52,523 bases of DNA. Source: Lachnoclostridium sp. An14. Its GTDB lineage: Bacteria > Bacillota > Clostridia > Lachnospirales > Lachnospiraceae. The position numbers were made by a program, and so were the translations under genes. The stretch is taken from assembly GCF_002160755.1 (NCBI RefSeq), contig NZ_NFLE01000029.1, positions 1 to 52,523 on the forward strand, in the 5' to 3' direction. Positions 1-7,448 of this stretch are shown piece by piece (position 1 is the first letter of the stretch; each line of letters starts with the position of its first letter). Under the pieces are notes generated by a model. It did not search any database. It had not been told where the DNA came from and was given only the letters and a program-made list of their open reading frames with translations.

Positions 1-173
1 CACACCGACACGTTGGCCAGCACATAGGCCAGCGCCATAGCTGTTATCACGAACATCCAGAACAGCACCGCCCGATCCCGCTCCAGCCGCTCCACTTTAC
101 CCTGGAGCTTGTCCATGTGACGAGCCATCATTTCCCACTCGGATCGGATAACCGGCGGTTTCTTCTCATCCAT
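1..173 (-). CDS. Small coiled-coil/one-TM protein, XhlA-like (partial, 3' end off window)
   Basis: Minus-strand reading frame starting with ATG at 173, preceded by a GGAGGAGG-type ribosome site. It reads MDEKKPPVIRSEWEMMARHM and then a charged helical stretch (DKLQGKVERLERDR) followed by one hydrophobic helix (VLFWMFVITAMALAYVL). No stop is reached before position 1. A short amphipathic coiled coil followed by a single membrane helix is the layout of phage XhlA-type holin accessory proteins; sequence identity to that family is not established by eye. It lies in line with the small minus-strand gene at 212-337 and is probably co-transcribed with it. Confidence 0.6.
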   Translation of the reverse strand, partial: MDEKKPPVIRSEWEMMARHMDKLQGKVERLERDRAVLFWMFVITAMALAYVLANVSV

Positions 174-211
174 ACGATCGCCTCCTCCCTGCTTGTCCTT
201 TCTGGCCGCCA

Positions 212-337
212 TCAGGCGGACCGTTCTTCTTCCTTTCTCCGGATCTCTTTGACCTGGATTTCGACATTTTCACGATTGCCAATAATTTTCGCGATTGCCT
301 CAAACGCCTTTCTTATATCCAGTTTATTTTCTTCCAT
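212..337 (-). CDS. Small hypothetical protein of the element (41 aa)
   Basis: ATG at 337 on the minus strand, preceded by a purine-rich GGGGAGAGG ribosome site; stop TGA at 212-214. The product starts MEENKLDIRKAFEAIAKIIG and ends in a charged tail (RRKEEERSA). It is almost entirely predicted helix with no recognisable domain. It sits 38 bases upstream of the XhlA-like gene, with the same orientation, suggesting one transcript. I do not recognise the family. Confidence 0.5.
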   Translation of the reverse strand: MEENKLDIRKAFEAIAKIIGNRENVEIQVKEIRRKEEERSA

Positions 338-441
338 GAACCTCTCCCCTTTCTCTCTCTATGGCAATGTATGCAGCACGGTTTGTACCATTTGACCCTC
401 ATTTTCAACCAGTGTACTGTGTTCTCATCCTCCTATCTGGC

Positions 442-470
442 TAGCTTTTCTCGTTCTTATGTGGTATACT
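442..470 (+). promoter_or_regulatory. Promoter of the 514-936 gene (extended -10)
   Basis: TATACT at 465-470 is preceded by TGG, giving an extended -10 (TG-N-TATACT). The -35 region at 442-447 (TAGCTT) is weak. The next gene starts 44 bases downstream behind an AAGGAGG ribosome site. Confidence 0.45.
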
Positions 471-513
471 TCATCCAAAAGCATTTATCACTTCTATACC
501 AAGGAGGTTTCTC

Positions 514-936
514 ATGCGTCCCATTCCTAATGATCTTGATTGGAGTGCAACAGCTGCTTGGATTGCCTTAGCCATTTCCATTACCGGCACCATTGCAGGC
601 CCCATCATAACAACCATTCTTACCAACCGCCATCAGCTCAAACTCAGGAAATTAGATATTCAAGAAAAAGCCGTTTTGGCAAAAATATCTACCATTCAGA
701 AATGTATCTCCAATATCGGAGCTTGCCTGGCTGATGAAAGCACTGACTCTTTGAGATCTTTCGGAGAGCACTTTCATGTTGTGTATTCTTATGTATCATC
801 AGAACACTGGGCCCTTTTAGACGATTTCTACCAATTAATCACAAACAATAATTATGACGCAGCCAAAAAACTACAGCCTGATGTTATCCATTTGCTAACC
901 GGGTTATTAAAAGAAGAACTGCCAAAACATCCATAA
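514..936 (+). CDS. Small membrane-anchored hypothetical protein
   Basis: A 140-residue protein starting with ATG behind AAGGAGGTTTCTC. Residues about 12-37 form one hydrophobic helix (TAAWIALAISITGTIAGPII), after which comes a basic helical stretch (NRHQLKLRKLDIQEKA) and a soluble, mostly helical C-terminal part. The layout, one N-terminal anchor and a cytoplasmic helical domain, is seen in small proteins of Firmicutes prophages, but I do not recognise a named family. It is a single-gene plus-strand unit with its own promoter and terminator, opposite in direction to the surrounding minus-strand genes, which is the pattern of a lysogenic cargo ('moron') gene. Confidence 0.65.
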   Translation: MRPIPNDLDWSATAAWIALAISITGTIAGPIITTILTNRHQLKLRKLDIQEKAVLAKISTIQKCISNIGACLADESTDSLRSFGEHFHVVYSYVSSEHWALLDDFYQLITNNNYDAAKKLQPDVIHLLTGLLKEELPKHP

Positions 937-1087
937 ACAGAATCCATCCGATTTGAAACTTCCATATTGGAAGTTTCATTTTCTTTGCAATCCAAAGACA
1001 AATTACTGAAAGCAGCATGACAATGATAAAGCATACAATGTTTGTCCTGTCCGTCACTGTCAACTCGTAAATCCACCACTCTCTCAC
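884..1087 (-). CDS. Possible small two-TM membrane protein (67 aa, GTG start)
   Basis: Reading frame from GTG at 1087, with AAAGGATGG about ten bases upstream. The product has two hydrophobic segments (IVCFIIVMLLSVICLWI and IGWILFMDVLAVLLLIT) separated by a basic loop (KKMKLPIWK). Its 3' end overlaps the end of the opposite-strand gene at 514-936 by 53 bases and it spans that gene's terminator, which argues against it; the coherent two-helix product and the position in the row of minus-strand genes argue for it. Confidence 0.4.
   Translation of the reverse strand: MREWWIYELTVTDRTNIVCFIIVMLLSVICLWIAKKMKLPIWKFQIGWILFMDVLAVLLLITRLANG
955..985 (+). terminator. Rho-independent terminator after the 514-936 gene
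   Basis: A perfect 10-base stem GAAACTTCCA / TGGAAGTTTC with a 3-base TAT loop (955-977), followed by ATTTTCTTT. It lies 18 bases after the stop codon. Confidence 0.7.
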
Positions 1088-1131
1088 GTTTTTACCATCC
1101 TTTCTCTTGCCATAGTTTCAGTTGATTGTTA

Positions 1132-1299
1132 TTACCATTTAGGCATCTTATTAAGTCTGTCAGCAATTTCAACCATCACATATGATATGTTGATTAATTC
1201 AGTATTTGTTGCGAGTTTAGATACCTTTTCCAATAAGTACGCCTGTCTAAGGAGTATCTCCCTCATTTGTCGGATTTCGGTTCTAGGGAGTTCACTCAA
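1132..1299 (-). CDS. Small helical hypothetical protein (55 aa, TTG start)
   Basis: Reading frame from TTG at 1299 (AAAGGAGAG 11 bases upstream) to TAA at 1132-1134. The product begins MSELPRTEIRQMREILLRQA and is helical throughout, ending RLNKMPKW. It lies 53 bases downstream of the Cro-like gene in the same direction and so is probably the second gene of the leftward early transcript. No family recognised. Confidence 0.5.
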   Translation of the reverse strand: MSELPRTEIRQMREILLRQAYLLEKVSKLATNTELINISYVMVEIADRLNKMPKW

Positions 1300-1352
1300 A
1301 GTCTCTCACTCTCCTTTCTTTGTATTTTTTATTATGTTGGTATCTTTTAAAG

Positions 1353-1553
1353 TTACTCTTTTGCAAAAAAAATATCTAGTGGATCTTCAATATGAAGCTC
1401 ATCAATCATAATCTCAATTTCATCGCTGCCAAATACGCCATTTTTCATTTTTTCATAAAATGTTTTTGGCGTAATACCAATTTTCTTTGCAACATCCGAT
1501 TGAGACAGACCATTTTTTGCAATGATTCCACGCAGCTCATCCGTCCGAATCAA
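1353..1553 (-). CDS. Cro/C1-type helix-turn-helix regulator (Cro-like)
   Basis: A 66-residue protein. The start is TTG at 1553 behind a strong AAAGGAGGAG site. Residues about 8-45 form a compact helix-turn-helix (LRGIIAKNGLSQSDVAKKIG, then ITPKTFYEKMKNG); the remainder is a short acidic helix. In lambdoid and Gram-positive temperate phages, a small single-domain HTH gene divergent from the CI-like repressor acts as Cro or anti-repressor, committing to leftward early expression. Its promoter overlaps that of the CI-like gene, and repeated GTAAC/GTTAC half-sites between them are the likely shared operators. An excisionase-type role is a less likely alternative. Confidence 0.8.
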   Translation of the reverse strand: MIRTDELRGIIAKNGLSQSDVAKKIGITPKTFYEKMKNGVFGSDEIEIMIDELHIEDPLDIFFAKE

Positions 1554-1571
1554 GTTAGGCTCCTCCTTTCA

Positions 1572-1668
1572 GTAACTTTTTAAGTTACATTTATCATATC
1601 ACATTTTTGTAACTTGTCAAGATATTTTTTATTGATTTTATAACATTTTTGTGTTACTATTAAGTTAC
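1572..1668. promoter_or_regulatory. Lysogeny switch: overlapping divergent promoters and operators
   Basis: Minus-strand promoter for the Cro-like gene: TTGACA (1615-1620) - 16 bases - TATGAT (1593-1598). Plus-strand promoter for the CI-like gene: TTGTCA (1614-1619) with TTTATA/TATAAC at 1637-1644. The two -35 boxes overlap almost completely. Operator candidates share the half-site GTAACTT/AAGTTAC: a perfect 7-3-7 inverted repeat at 1572-1588, a half-site at 1609-1615 and another at 1662-1668. Binding at the first would block the Cro-like transcript; binding at the last would lie over the start region of the CI-like transcript. Confidence 0.7.
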
Positions 1669-1690
1669 CAGTTAAAAGGAGGGGCTATTA

Positions 1691-2326
1691 ATGACAGTAG
1701 GCGAACGGATCAAATTATTGCGTGATCAACTGGGCATGAGTCAAGTTGACTTTGCTGATAAAATCAATGTCTCAAAACAAACGCTCTATAAATACGAAAA
1801 TAATATCATAACCAACATACCTTCTGATAAAATTGAGGCTGCCGCTAAAATTGGAAACGTCTCCCCTTCCTATCTCATGGGTTGGGACAATAACGTCATT
1901 CCTATACCTGGAGGAACTAAACACAAAAAAGCCGGAGTATCCATTCCCGTTTTAGGCCGCGTTGCCGCGGGACTCCCCATTGAAGCTATTGAAGATATAA
2001 TAGACACCGAGGAAATCTCCGAGGAAATGGCCGCCACCGGCAATTTTTTCGGACTGAAAATCCACGGAGATTCCATGGAGCCCCGGATCAGTAGCGGAGA
2101 TGTCGTGATCGTCCGCCAGCAAGATGATGCGGAGTCCGGTGACATTGTGATCGCCACCGTCAACGGAACGGACGCCACCTGCAAACGCCTGCGAAAATAC
2201 AGAGACGGCATTGAGCTCATATCAAACAACCCCGCATACAAGCCTATGTTCTTCAGTAATGAAGAAATCATAGAAATACCGGTCCGTATACTCGGACGTG
2301 TCGTAGAGCTAAGAGGAAAATTTTGA
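1691..2326 (+). CDS. LexA/CI-like repressor with S24 self-cleavage domain
   Basis: A 211-residue protein. Residues about 5-40 form an HTH_3 DNA-binding domain (RIKLLRDQLGMSQVDFADKI). A linker leads to a peptidase S24 domain: the scissile Ala-Gly is A93-G94 (VAAGLP), the nucleophile is S128 (HGDSME) and the general base is K165 (TCKRL), all at family spacing. Such repressors hold a prophage silent until RecA filaments stimulate autocleavage, linking induction to DNA damage. ATG follows GGAGGGGCTATTA. It is divergent from the Cro-like gene and heads the rightward cargo/integrase block. Confidence 0.92.
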   Translation: MTVGERIKLLRDQLGMSQVDFADKINVSKQTLYKYENNIITNIPSDKIEAAAKIGNVSPSYLMGWDNNVIPIPGGTKHKKAGVSIPVLGRVAAGLPIEAIEDIIDTEEISEEMAATGNFFGLKIHGDSMEPRISSGDVVIVRQQDDAESGDIVIATVNGTDATCKRLRKYRDGIELISNNPAYKPMFFSNEEIIEIPVRILGRVVELRGKF

Positions 2327-2342
2327 ATGAAGGAGGTCACTT

Positions 2343-2660
2343 ATGAAGTACAAAGAATTTCTGGAGTACATGGAGCAGAACCTGGACAGCTACCACACCT
2401 TCATGGCCAAAGCATTGCAATACCAGCGTTCCCGGAACGCCCGCCGGCCGGCAAAAAGCCGCTGGAAAGATGAAAAAATAGAGAAAGCCTCTTATGAAAT
2501 GTGGAAAGCCTCCATGGAGCCACTGTACAATAATATCCGAAATGAAGTAAAATCTGACTTTCCTGCTGCCTGGACAGCATTCATAGATAAAAACAATATT
2601 ATGGAGATTGTAAACGACGGTATCCGAGAAATGGACTTTTCCGAAGATGCTATAGCATAG
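2343..2660 (+). CDS. Hypothetical protein downstream of the repressor
   Basis: A 105-residue, largely helical, charged soluble protein. ATG follows GAAGGAGGTCACTT, 16 bases after the repressor stop, so it is co-transcribed with the repressor. A basic arginine-rich patch lies at residues about 28-42 (YQRSRNARRPAKSRWK), followed by an aromatic and acidic helical C-terminal half. No membrane segment and no motif that I recognise. Its position is that of genes involved in immunity or lysogenic conversion, but a function is not shown by the sequence. Confidence 0.7.
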   Translation: MKYKEFLEYMEQNLDSYHTFMAKALQYQRSRNARRPAKSRWKDEKIEKASYEMWKASMEPLYNNIRNEVKSDFPAAWTAFIDKNNIMEIVNDGIREMDFSEDAIA

Positions 2661-2719
2661 AAGATTCCTAACACTCTTTGATTTACGTACGAAGATACAA
2701 TCTATATAGAGGTGAAAAT

Positions 2720-3913
2720 GTGAGTATCAAAGGAAATTCCCAAGAGCTTTTCATACAAAAAAAGGGCATTATGATTCGCGACTGGAATTATAATCAACGG
2801 ACTATCCCCTATGAAAAAATCAATAAAATAGAATATTGCTATCCCTCCGGAATTGAAGGTGGGTGGATGAACTTTATGGGAGATCAAGTGGGGAAAATAA
2901 GATTTTCTTTTTCCAAAAAATCAAGAGATTCCATCGAAAGGGCAATTTCTTATATAAACCACAATGCACCGGATATTGTAACGATCGCGAAAACACCAAA
3001 AGATTATAAAATTTATTATCGCAAATGGTTTATTTTGATAAGCACTATAGTATGTGCTCCAGTAGGAATCTTTCTTCTTTGGAAATCACCACTCCAGAGA
3101 AAATTTTTCCAATGTAGCCTTACCGCTTTCGCAATAGCCGTTATTGCCTGTAATCTCTTTTTTCTCTATCCTAAGACCCTTGATACTCATAATCTTCCTA
3201 TTGAAGAAACTTTTAATACATTACCTTCATCAGAAGATAATAACGTCGAAACTGAACCATCCAGGACTTCTTTTAGTGATACCTTAACAGCAGGGCATTA
3301 TACTGTAGGCGTTGATATTCCTTCTGGAACATATAAGTTTTTTGCAAAGTCTGGTCTGGGAAATTTAATGTCGCAGTCTCTGGCGGTAAATGAAATTTTG
3401 GATTCCGGTACAACTGCCGGGAATATTATATCATCTGCAACTACCGATGAATTATCAAATATATTATTACTGGACGGCGATATATTGACCATTACCGGAA
3501 CACTGGAAGTTTCTGCTGGATGTGATAACGCTGGAGAGCTAACCCCTAGAGACCAGAGCCTAAACGAGGTAGAACTGGAATATGGTATCTATACCGCAGG
3601 TGATGATTTTCCGGCCGGAACCTATGATCTAGTATGGATAGAAGGAACAGGCAATGTTCAGACAGATCCTTATGACATAAATTTGGGAATCAATGAAATT
3701 TTTGGAGAAAAATTGGGAAATGAAGGATCTTATACCGATACCTTAAATCAATCTCTATATGATGAAGATGGAGAAAATTACTTTGACTTTTCTGAAGAAT
3801 ATAATGAGATAAACGAAGTTACTTTTATAACCGGTTTTAAAAACGTCACATTCTCAGAAGGTGATTTATTAAAAATCAACGATATAAAGATAAAATTGAT
3901 TCCTAGCTCCTAA
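2720..3913 (+). CDS. Membrane protein with PH-like N-domain and two tandem outer repeats
   Basis: The start is taken as GTG at 2720, preceded by AGAGGTGAAAAT; an in-frame TTG at 2678 lacks a ribosome site. About 397 residues. The first ~90 resemble a bacterial PH-like sheet domain (IRDWNYNQRTIPYEKINKIE). Two hydrophobic segments follow (FILISTIVCAPVGIFLLW and SLTAFAIAVIACNLFFLY). The rest would lie outside and contains two copies of a module beginning G-x-Y-x-x-G-x-D-x-P-x-G-T-Y: YTVGVDIPSGTYKF and YTAGDDFPAGTYDL, each followed by a glycine-rich strand region. It is AT-rich and lies between repressor and integrase, the usual place for prophage cargo. Function unknown; superinfection exclusion or surface modification would be guesses. 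Confidence 0.7.
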   Translation: MSIKGNSQELFIQKKGIMIRDWNYNQRTIPYEKINKIEYCYPSGIEGGWMNFMGDQVGKIRFSFSKKSRDSIERAISYINHNAPDIVTIAKTPKDYKIYYRKWFILISTIVCAPVGIFLLWKSPLQRKFFQCSLTAFAIAVIACNLFFLYPKTLDTHNLPIEETFNTLPSSEDNNVETEPSRTSFSDTLTAGHYTVGVDIPSGTYKFFAKSGLGNLMSQSLAVNEILDSGTTAGNIISSATTDELSNILLLDGDILTITGTLEVSAGCDNAGELTPRDQSLNEVELEYGIYTAGDDFPAGTYDLVWIEGTGNVQTDPYDINLGINEIFGEKLGNEGSYTDTLNQSLYDEDGENYFDFSEEYNEINEVTFITGFKNVTFSEGDLLKINDIKIKLIPSS

Positions 3914-3943
3914 GTTGGAGTATATTTTTCTATATATGTAAAA

Positions 3944-3975
3944 GCCGGCCCCTGCGCCAACAGGAACCGGCCTTC
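3944..3975 (+). terminator. Hairpin after the cargo gene
   Basis: GCCGG-cc-CCTG pairs with CAGG-aa-CCGGC around a CGCCAA loop (3944-3971), 31 bases after the stop at 3913. The T tract is poor (CTTCACATAGATTTTC), so termination may be partial. Confidence 0.45.
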
Positions 3976-3998
3976 ACATAGATTTTCTCTTACCGGAT

Positions 3999-4074
3999 CG
4001 CTCCAGCAGATATTTTGTCTAGCAAACAAATTATATCATCCCTGGAGCGCCCCGGTCAAGGGGCGTATTTTTTG
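3999..4074 (+). terminator. Terminator directly upstream of the integrase, with a competing upstream arm
   Basis: CGCCCC (4048-4053) - GGTCAA - GGGGCG (4060-4065) is followed by TATTTTTTG, a good intrinsic terminator 38 bases before the integrase ATG. An upstream segment CGCTCCAG (3999-4006) is the exact complement of CTGGAGCG (4042-4049), which overlaps the 5' foot of the terminator stem, so two mutually exclusive folds are possible. Confidence 0.6.
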
Positions 4075-4111
4075 TACCCAAAAATCGTACAATTCACAAG
4101 GAGATGATTTC

Positions 4112-5500
4112 ATGGCAAACACCAACACCAAACTGCAACGCGTGGCCATCTACATCCGCGTTTCATCGGATGAGCAGGCCGAAAAGGGCGATTCCATCCG
4201 GGATCAGCGCGAACGCTGCGCACGCTACATTGATGAGCATAAAGACATGATACTGCAAGACATCTATATTGATGATGGGATCTCCGGCCAAAAACTGGAT
4301 CGGGAAGATTTTGGTCGCCTGCTGCTGGCCGTCCAGAACGGGGAAATCGACATCATCATATTCACGAAACTGGATCGCTGGTTCCGGAGCTTGCGGCACT
4401 ATCTCAACACCCAGGCCATCCTGGAGAAAGCCGGCGTAAGCTGGACCGCCATTGATCAGCCCTATTTTGACACCTCCACCCCTTACGGCCGGGCCTTTGT
4501 GGCGCAGTCCATGACCTGGGCGGAGCTTGAGGCCCAAAACGGAGGACTGAGGATCAAGGACGTATTCAAAACAAAAGTCGCCCACGGGGAGGCCATCACC
4601 GGAAAAGTCCCCCGCGGGTATCGCATAGAAAATAAGCACCTCGTTCTATCAGACGAGGCGCCGGCCATATATGACGCAGTGCAATATTTTTGCAAAACGC
4701 AGTCCATGGGAAAAACGCTGATGTACCTCCGGGATGTGCATGGAATGGTTATGACGCTGAATAATTTGCGGGAAAGCATCCTGCTGAACGAAAAGCTCAC
4801 AGGCCGGTACCGCGATAACCCCAACTACTGCCCCCGCATCATATCCGATGAAATGTGGGATACCGTACAGTCAATATTCGACAGAAACCAAACCTGTCGG
4901 AGCAGTCAGCGCTATCCTTATATCTTCTCAGGGCTGCTCATATGCAAGGAGTGTGGACACCGCCTGACATCCACACAGATCAACTGTACCCGACATCAGA
5001 AAAACGGCGTTACTCGCCGATACCGGTATCCAGCTTATGCCTGCAAATGGTACAAACAGCGGCTGTGCACCAACAGCAGGGAATTCCGGGAATCGCATAT
5101 TGAGGCATATCTCCTTGAACACATTGAGGAGGAGCTGAGCGCGTACAGCGTCGAATACTACGCAAAAGAGCGTGCTGTCATCAACAAAAGCAATCAGCGC
5201 CAGACGGTACAAAAGAAACTGGATCGGCTCAAGGATCTGTATCTGAACGAGATCATCAGCCTGGACGAATACAAAAGAGACAGGGCACAATTAAGTGAGC
5301 AGTTAAGCAATATCCCCGCGGTGCCGCAGAAACGCGCCGATCCGGCCCAATATCTGCAGCTCCTGTCCGGAAATTTCAAAGACATATACGCCGGAATGAC
5401 CAATGAAGAAAAGCGCACATTCTGGAGATCCATCATACACTCAATAAAAGTTCCGCCCATAGGGACTCCTATCACTGATTTTGAAATCACATTTCTTTGA
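4112..5500 (+). CDS. Large serine recombinase (site-specific integrase of the element)
   Basis: A 462-residue protein. The N-terminal resolvase-type catalytic domain (about 1-150) contains the catalytic serine in YIRVSSDEQ (S18) and the conserved IIFTKLDRWFRS arginine region. A recombinase domain (about 165-265) follows, then a zinc ribbon with CKECG and later paired cysteines (YACKW, RLCTN), and a C-terminal coiled coil (QKKLDRLKDLYLNEIISLDEY) as in phage integrases of this class. ATG follows CACAAGGAGATGATTTC. These enzymes join attP and attB in one direction and need a directionality factor for excision. It lies beside the junction with feoB, the standard place of an integrase next to its att site, and very probably catalysed this insertion. 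Confidence 0.95.
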   Translation: MANTNTKLQRVAIYIRVSSDEQAEKGDSIRDQRERCARYIDEHKDMILQDIYIDDGISGQKLDREDFGRLLLAVQNGEIDIIIFTKLDRWFRSLRHYLNTQAILEKAGVSWTAIDQPYFDTSTPYGRAFVAQSMTWAELEAQNGGLRIKDVFKTKVAHGEAITGKVPRGYRIENKHLVLSDEAPAIYDAVQYFCKTQSMGKTLMYLRDVHGMVMTLNNLRESILLNEKLTGRYRDNPNYCPRIISDEMWDTVQSIFDRNQTCRSSQRYPYIFSGLLICKECGHRLTSTQINCTRHQKNGVTRRYRYPAYACKWYKQRLCTNSREFRESHIEAYLLEHIEEELSAYSVEYYAKERAVINKSNQRQTVQKKLDRLKDLYLNEIISLDEYKRDRAQLSEQLSNIPAVPQKRADPAQYLQLLSGNFKDIYAGMTNEEKRTFWRSIIHSIKVPPIGTPITDFEITFL

Positions 5501-5536
5501 TTTTTGTGCCCCCTCTAACTTCGCCAGCATACCGGA
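5501..5536. other. Right attachment junction (attR/attL half) in feoB
   Basis: Element sequence ends and feoB coding sequence resumes here. The FeoB frame reads Leu-Arg-Gln-His-Thr-Gly-Asn-Trp from 5519, the conserved stretch that follows the P-loop helix in FeoB; the codon before it is TAA. The crossover dinucleotide cannot be placed without the left junction. Confidence 0.7.
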
Positions 5537-7306
5537 AATTGGGCCGGAGTTACCGTTTCCACCGCCAGGGGGACCTTTGAGGCCGGCGGCCGGGAGTACC
5601 TTCTGGTGGATCTGCCGGGGACCTACTCCCTCCAGGCCCGCTCCCAGGAGGAGGTGGTGGCCAGGGATTTCCTCTGTTCCGGGCTGGCCAAAATGACCGT
5701 GGTAGTCTGCGACGCCACCTGCCTGGAGCGGGGGCTACACCTGTTAAAACAGCTCCTCGCCCTGGAGCAGGTGAAGGATTCCGGGATGCCGGTGATCCTC
5801 TGCGTCAACCTCTGCGACGAGGCGGCAAAAAAAGGGATTGAGATTGATTTTTCCCTGCTGCGGGATGTGCTGCAGATCCCCGTGGCGGCTACCTGCGCCC
5901 GGTGCCAGGAACATCTGACAGAGCTGAAACAGATGATCCGGGAGGCCGACGGGGAGCGTTTCCCCTACGACTGCCTGGACTTTTCCCCGAAACAGCTGGC
6001 GAAGGAGGCCGTTCTCTACACCAATGACCACTACCGCAGGCGGGAGGAAATCCTGGACCGCCTGGCCACCGGGCGGGTCAGCGGGGCCCTTATCATGCTG
6101 GCCCTGCTCTTTGGTGTGTTCTGGCTGTCCATGGCCGGAGCCAACTATCCTTCCGCCCTGCTCTGGAACCTGCTGTTTGCCGCCGAGGACGGCCTGGCCG
6201 CCGGACTGCGGTTTCTGGGAGCGCCGTCCTGGGCGGTGGACTGCCTGGTGTACGGGGTTTACCGGGTGCTGGCCTGGGTGGTGTCAGTGATGCTGCCTCC
6301 CATGGCCATCTTTTTCCCGCTGTTTACCCTGCTGGAGGACTTTGGCTACCTGCCCCGGGTGGCCTTCAACATGGACCGGGCATTCCAGAAATGCCGCGCC
6401 TGCGGAAAACAGTGCCTGACCATGGCCATGGGCCTGGGCTGCAACGCGGCGGGGGTGGTGGGCTGCCGCATTATCGACTCCCCCAGGGAGCGGCTCATCG
6501 CCATTCTCACCAACGCCTTCGTCCCCTGCAACGGGCGTCTGCCCACCCTGTTCACCATGATCTCCCTCTTTTTCCTCCTGTCGGGGGCTGCCGGTTCCTC
6601 TCTGGCCTCCGCCGCCATGCTTACGGCGGTGATCCTGGCGGGGGTATTTATGACTCTGGGAGTGTCCTGGCTGCTGTCCCATACCCTGCTGCGGGGCATT
6701 CCCTCCGCCTTCACCCTGGAGCTGCCGCCCTACCGCCGCCCCCAGCTGGGAAAGGTGCTGGTGCGCTCCATTCTGGACCGGACCCTGTTTGTGCTGGGTC
6801 GGGCGGCGGCTGTGGCGGCTCCGGCGGGGCTTGTGATCTGGATTCTGGCAAACGTCTCCTGGGGCGGCCCCTCCGCCGGATGGTTTCGCGCCGTCTCCCC
6901 TCAGGCTCCCAGCCTGCTCTCCCTGTTTACCGGATTTCTGGATCCCCTGGGACGTCTCATGGGGCTGGACGGAGTGATTCTGGCCGCCTTTATCCTGGGA
7001 TTTCCCGCCAACGAGATCGTTCTCCCCATCATTCTCATGGCCTACCTTCAGACAGGGACTTTGGTGGAAATGGAGAGCGTGTCCGGGCTGTTCACCCTCT
7101 TTCAAGCTCACGGCTGGACGGCGGCTACGCCCCTGTGTCTGATGATATTCTGCCTGTTTCACTGGCCCTGTTCCACCACCTGCCTCACCATCCGCAAGGA
7201 GACGGGCAGCCTCAAATGGACGGCGGCAGCCATACTCCTCCCCACCGCCGTGGGAGCGGCGTTATGTATGGCGGTAAACGGCCTGGCCGGGCTGATGATG
7301 CCCTAG
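5519..7306 (+). pseudogene. feoB: FeoB ferrous iron transporter, 5' end removed by the inserted element
   Basis: FeoB moves Fe2+ across the inner membrane using a cytoplasmic G-domain. The remnant (595 codons, no internal stop) starts at QHTGNWAGVTV and keeps switch I, the G3 motif DLPGTYSL, the G4 motif NLCD, and the complete membrane part with both Gate regions (for example MGLGCNAAGVVGCR and VPCNGRLPTLF). Missing are the start codon and about 25 residues including the G1 P-loop (GxxxxGKS), without which nucleotide binding fails. A GTG at 5606 could start translation but only after the P-loop and without a ribosome site. The intact downstream frame suggests a recent insertion; precise excision would restore the gene. 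No feoA is visible nearby. Confidence 0.9.
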
Positions 7307-7370
7307 GCCCTGGGTACCTTTTTGTGCCTACTTTACAGCCGTCCCCATTTCCCCTAAAATAATGACAAAG

Positions 7371-7433
7371 GGGTCAAAAGGCCAAAAATCCTCCCGCGGG
7401 CAGATTTCCGCCGGATTTGCGGCCTTTTGATCC
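7371..7433. repeat. Long imperfect inverted repeat between feoB and the MBL-fold gene
   Basis: The left arm at 7371-7391 (GGGTCAAAAGGCC then AAAAATCC) pairs with the right arm at 7413-7433 (GGATTTGC then GGCCTTTTGATCC) with three mismatches in 21, around a 21-base loop. It ends 15 bases before the next ATG. It could terminate feoB transcription, act as a regulatory hairpin, or be a small repeat element. Confidence 0.55.
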
Positions 7434-7448
7434 TGGTATTCTAAAAAC

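Larger units (their letters stand above)
1..5518. mobile_element. Right end of an integrated element (probable prophage) inserted in feoB
   Basis: The segment holds small phage-like genes on the minus strand, a Cro-like/CI-like regulator pair, cargo genes and a large serine integrase whose stop codon lies 18 bases before a feoB coding remnant that lacks its start. Base composition is AT-richer than the flanking feoB. The left end is outside the window, so size and completeness cannot be judged. No structural phage genes are visible here; an ICE or other integrative element remains possible. That the right junction is near 5518 follows from the first recognisable FeoB codon (CTT at 5519) and the in-frame TAA at 5516-5518. 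Confidence 0.85.

Noticed and set aside
6284-7162. 292-codon minus-strand frame inside feoB
   Set aside because: Shadow of the FeoB coding strand in GC-rich DNA; His/Gln/Gly-rich product without motifs.
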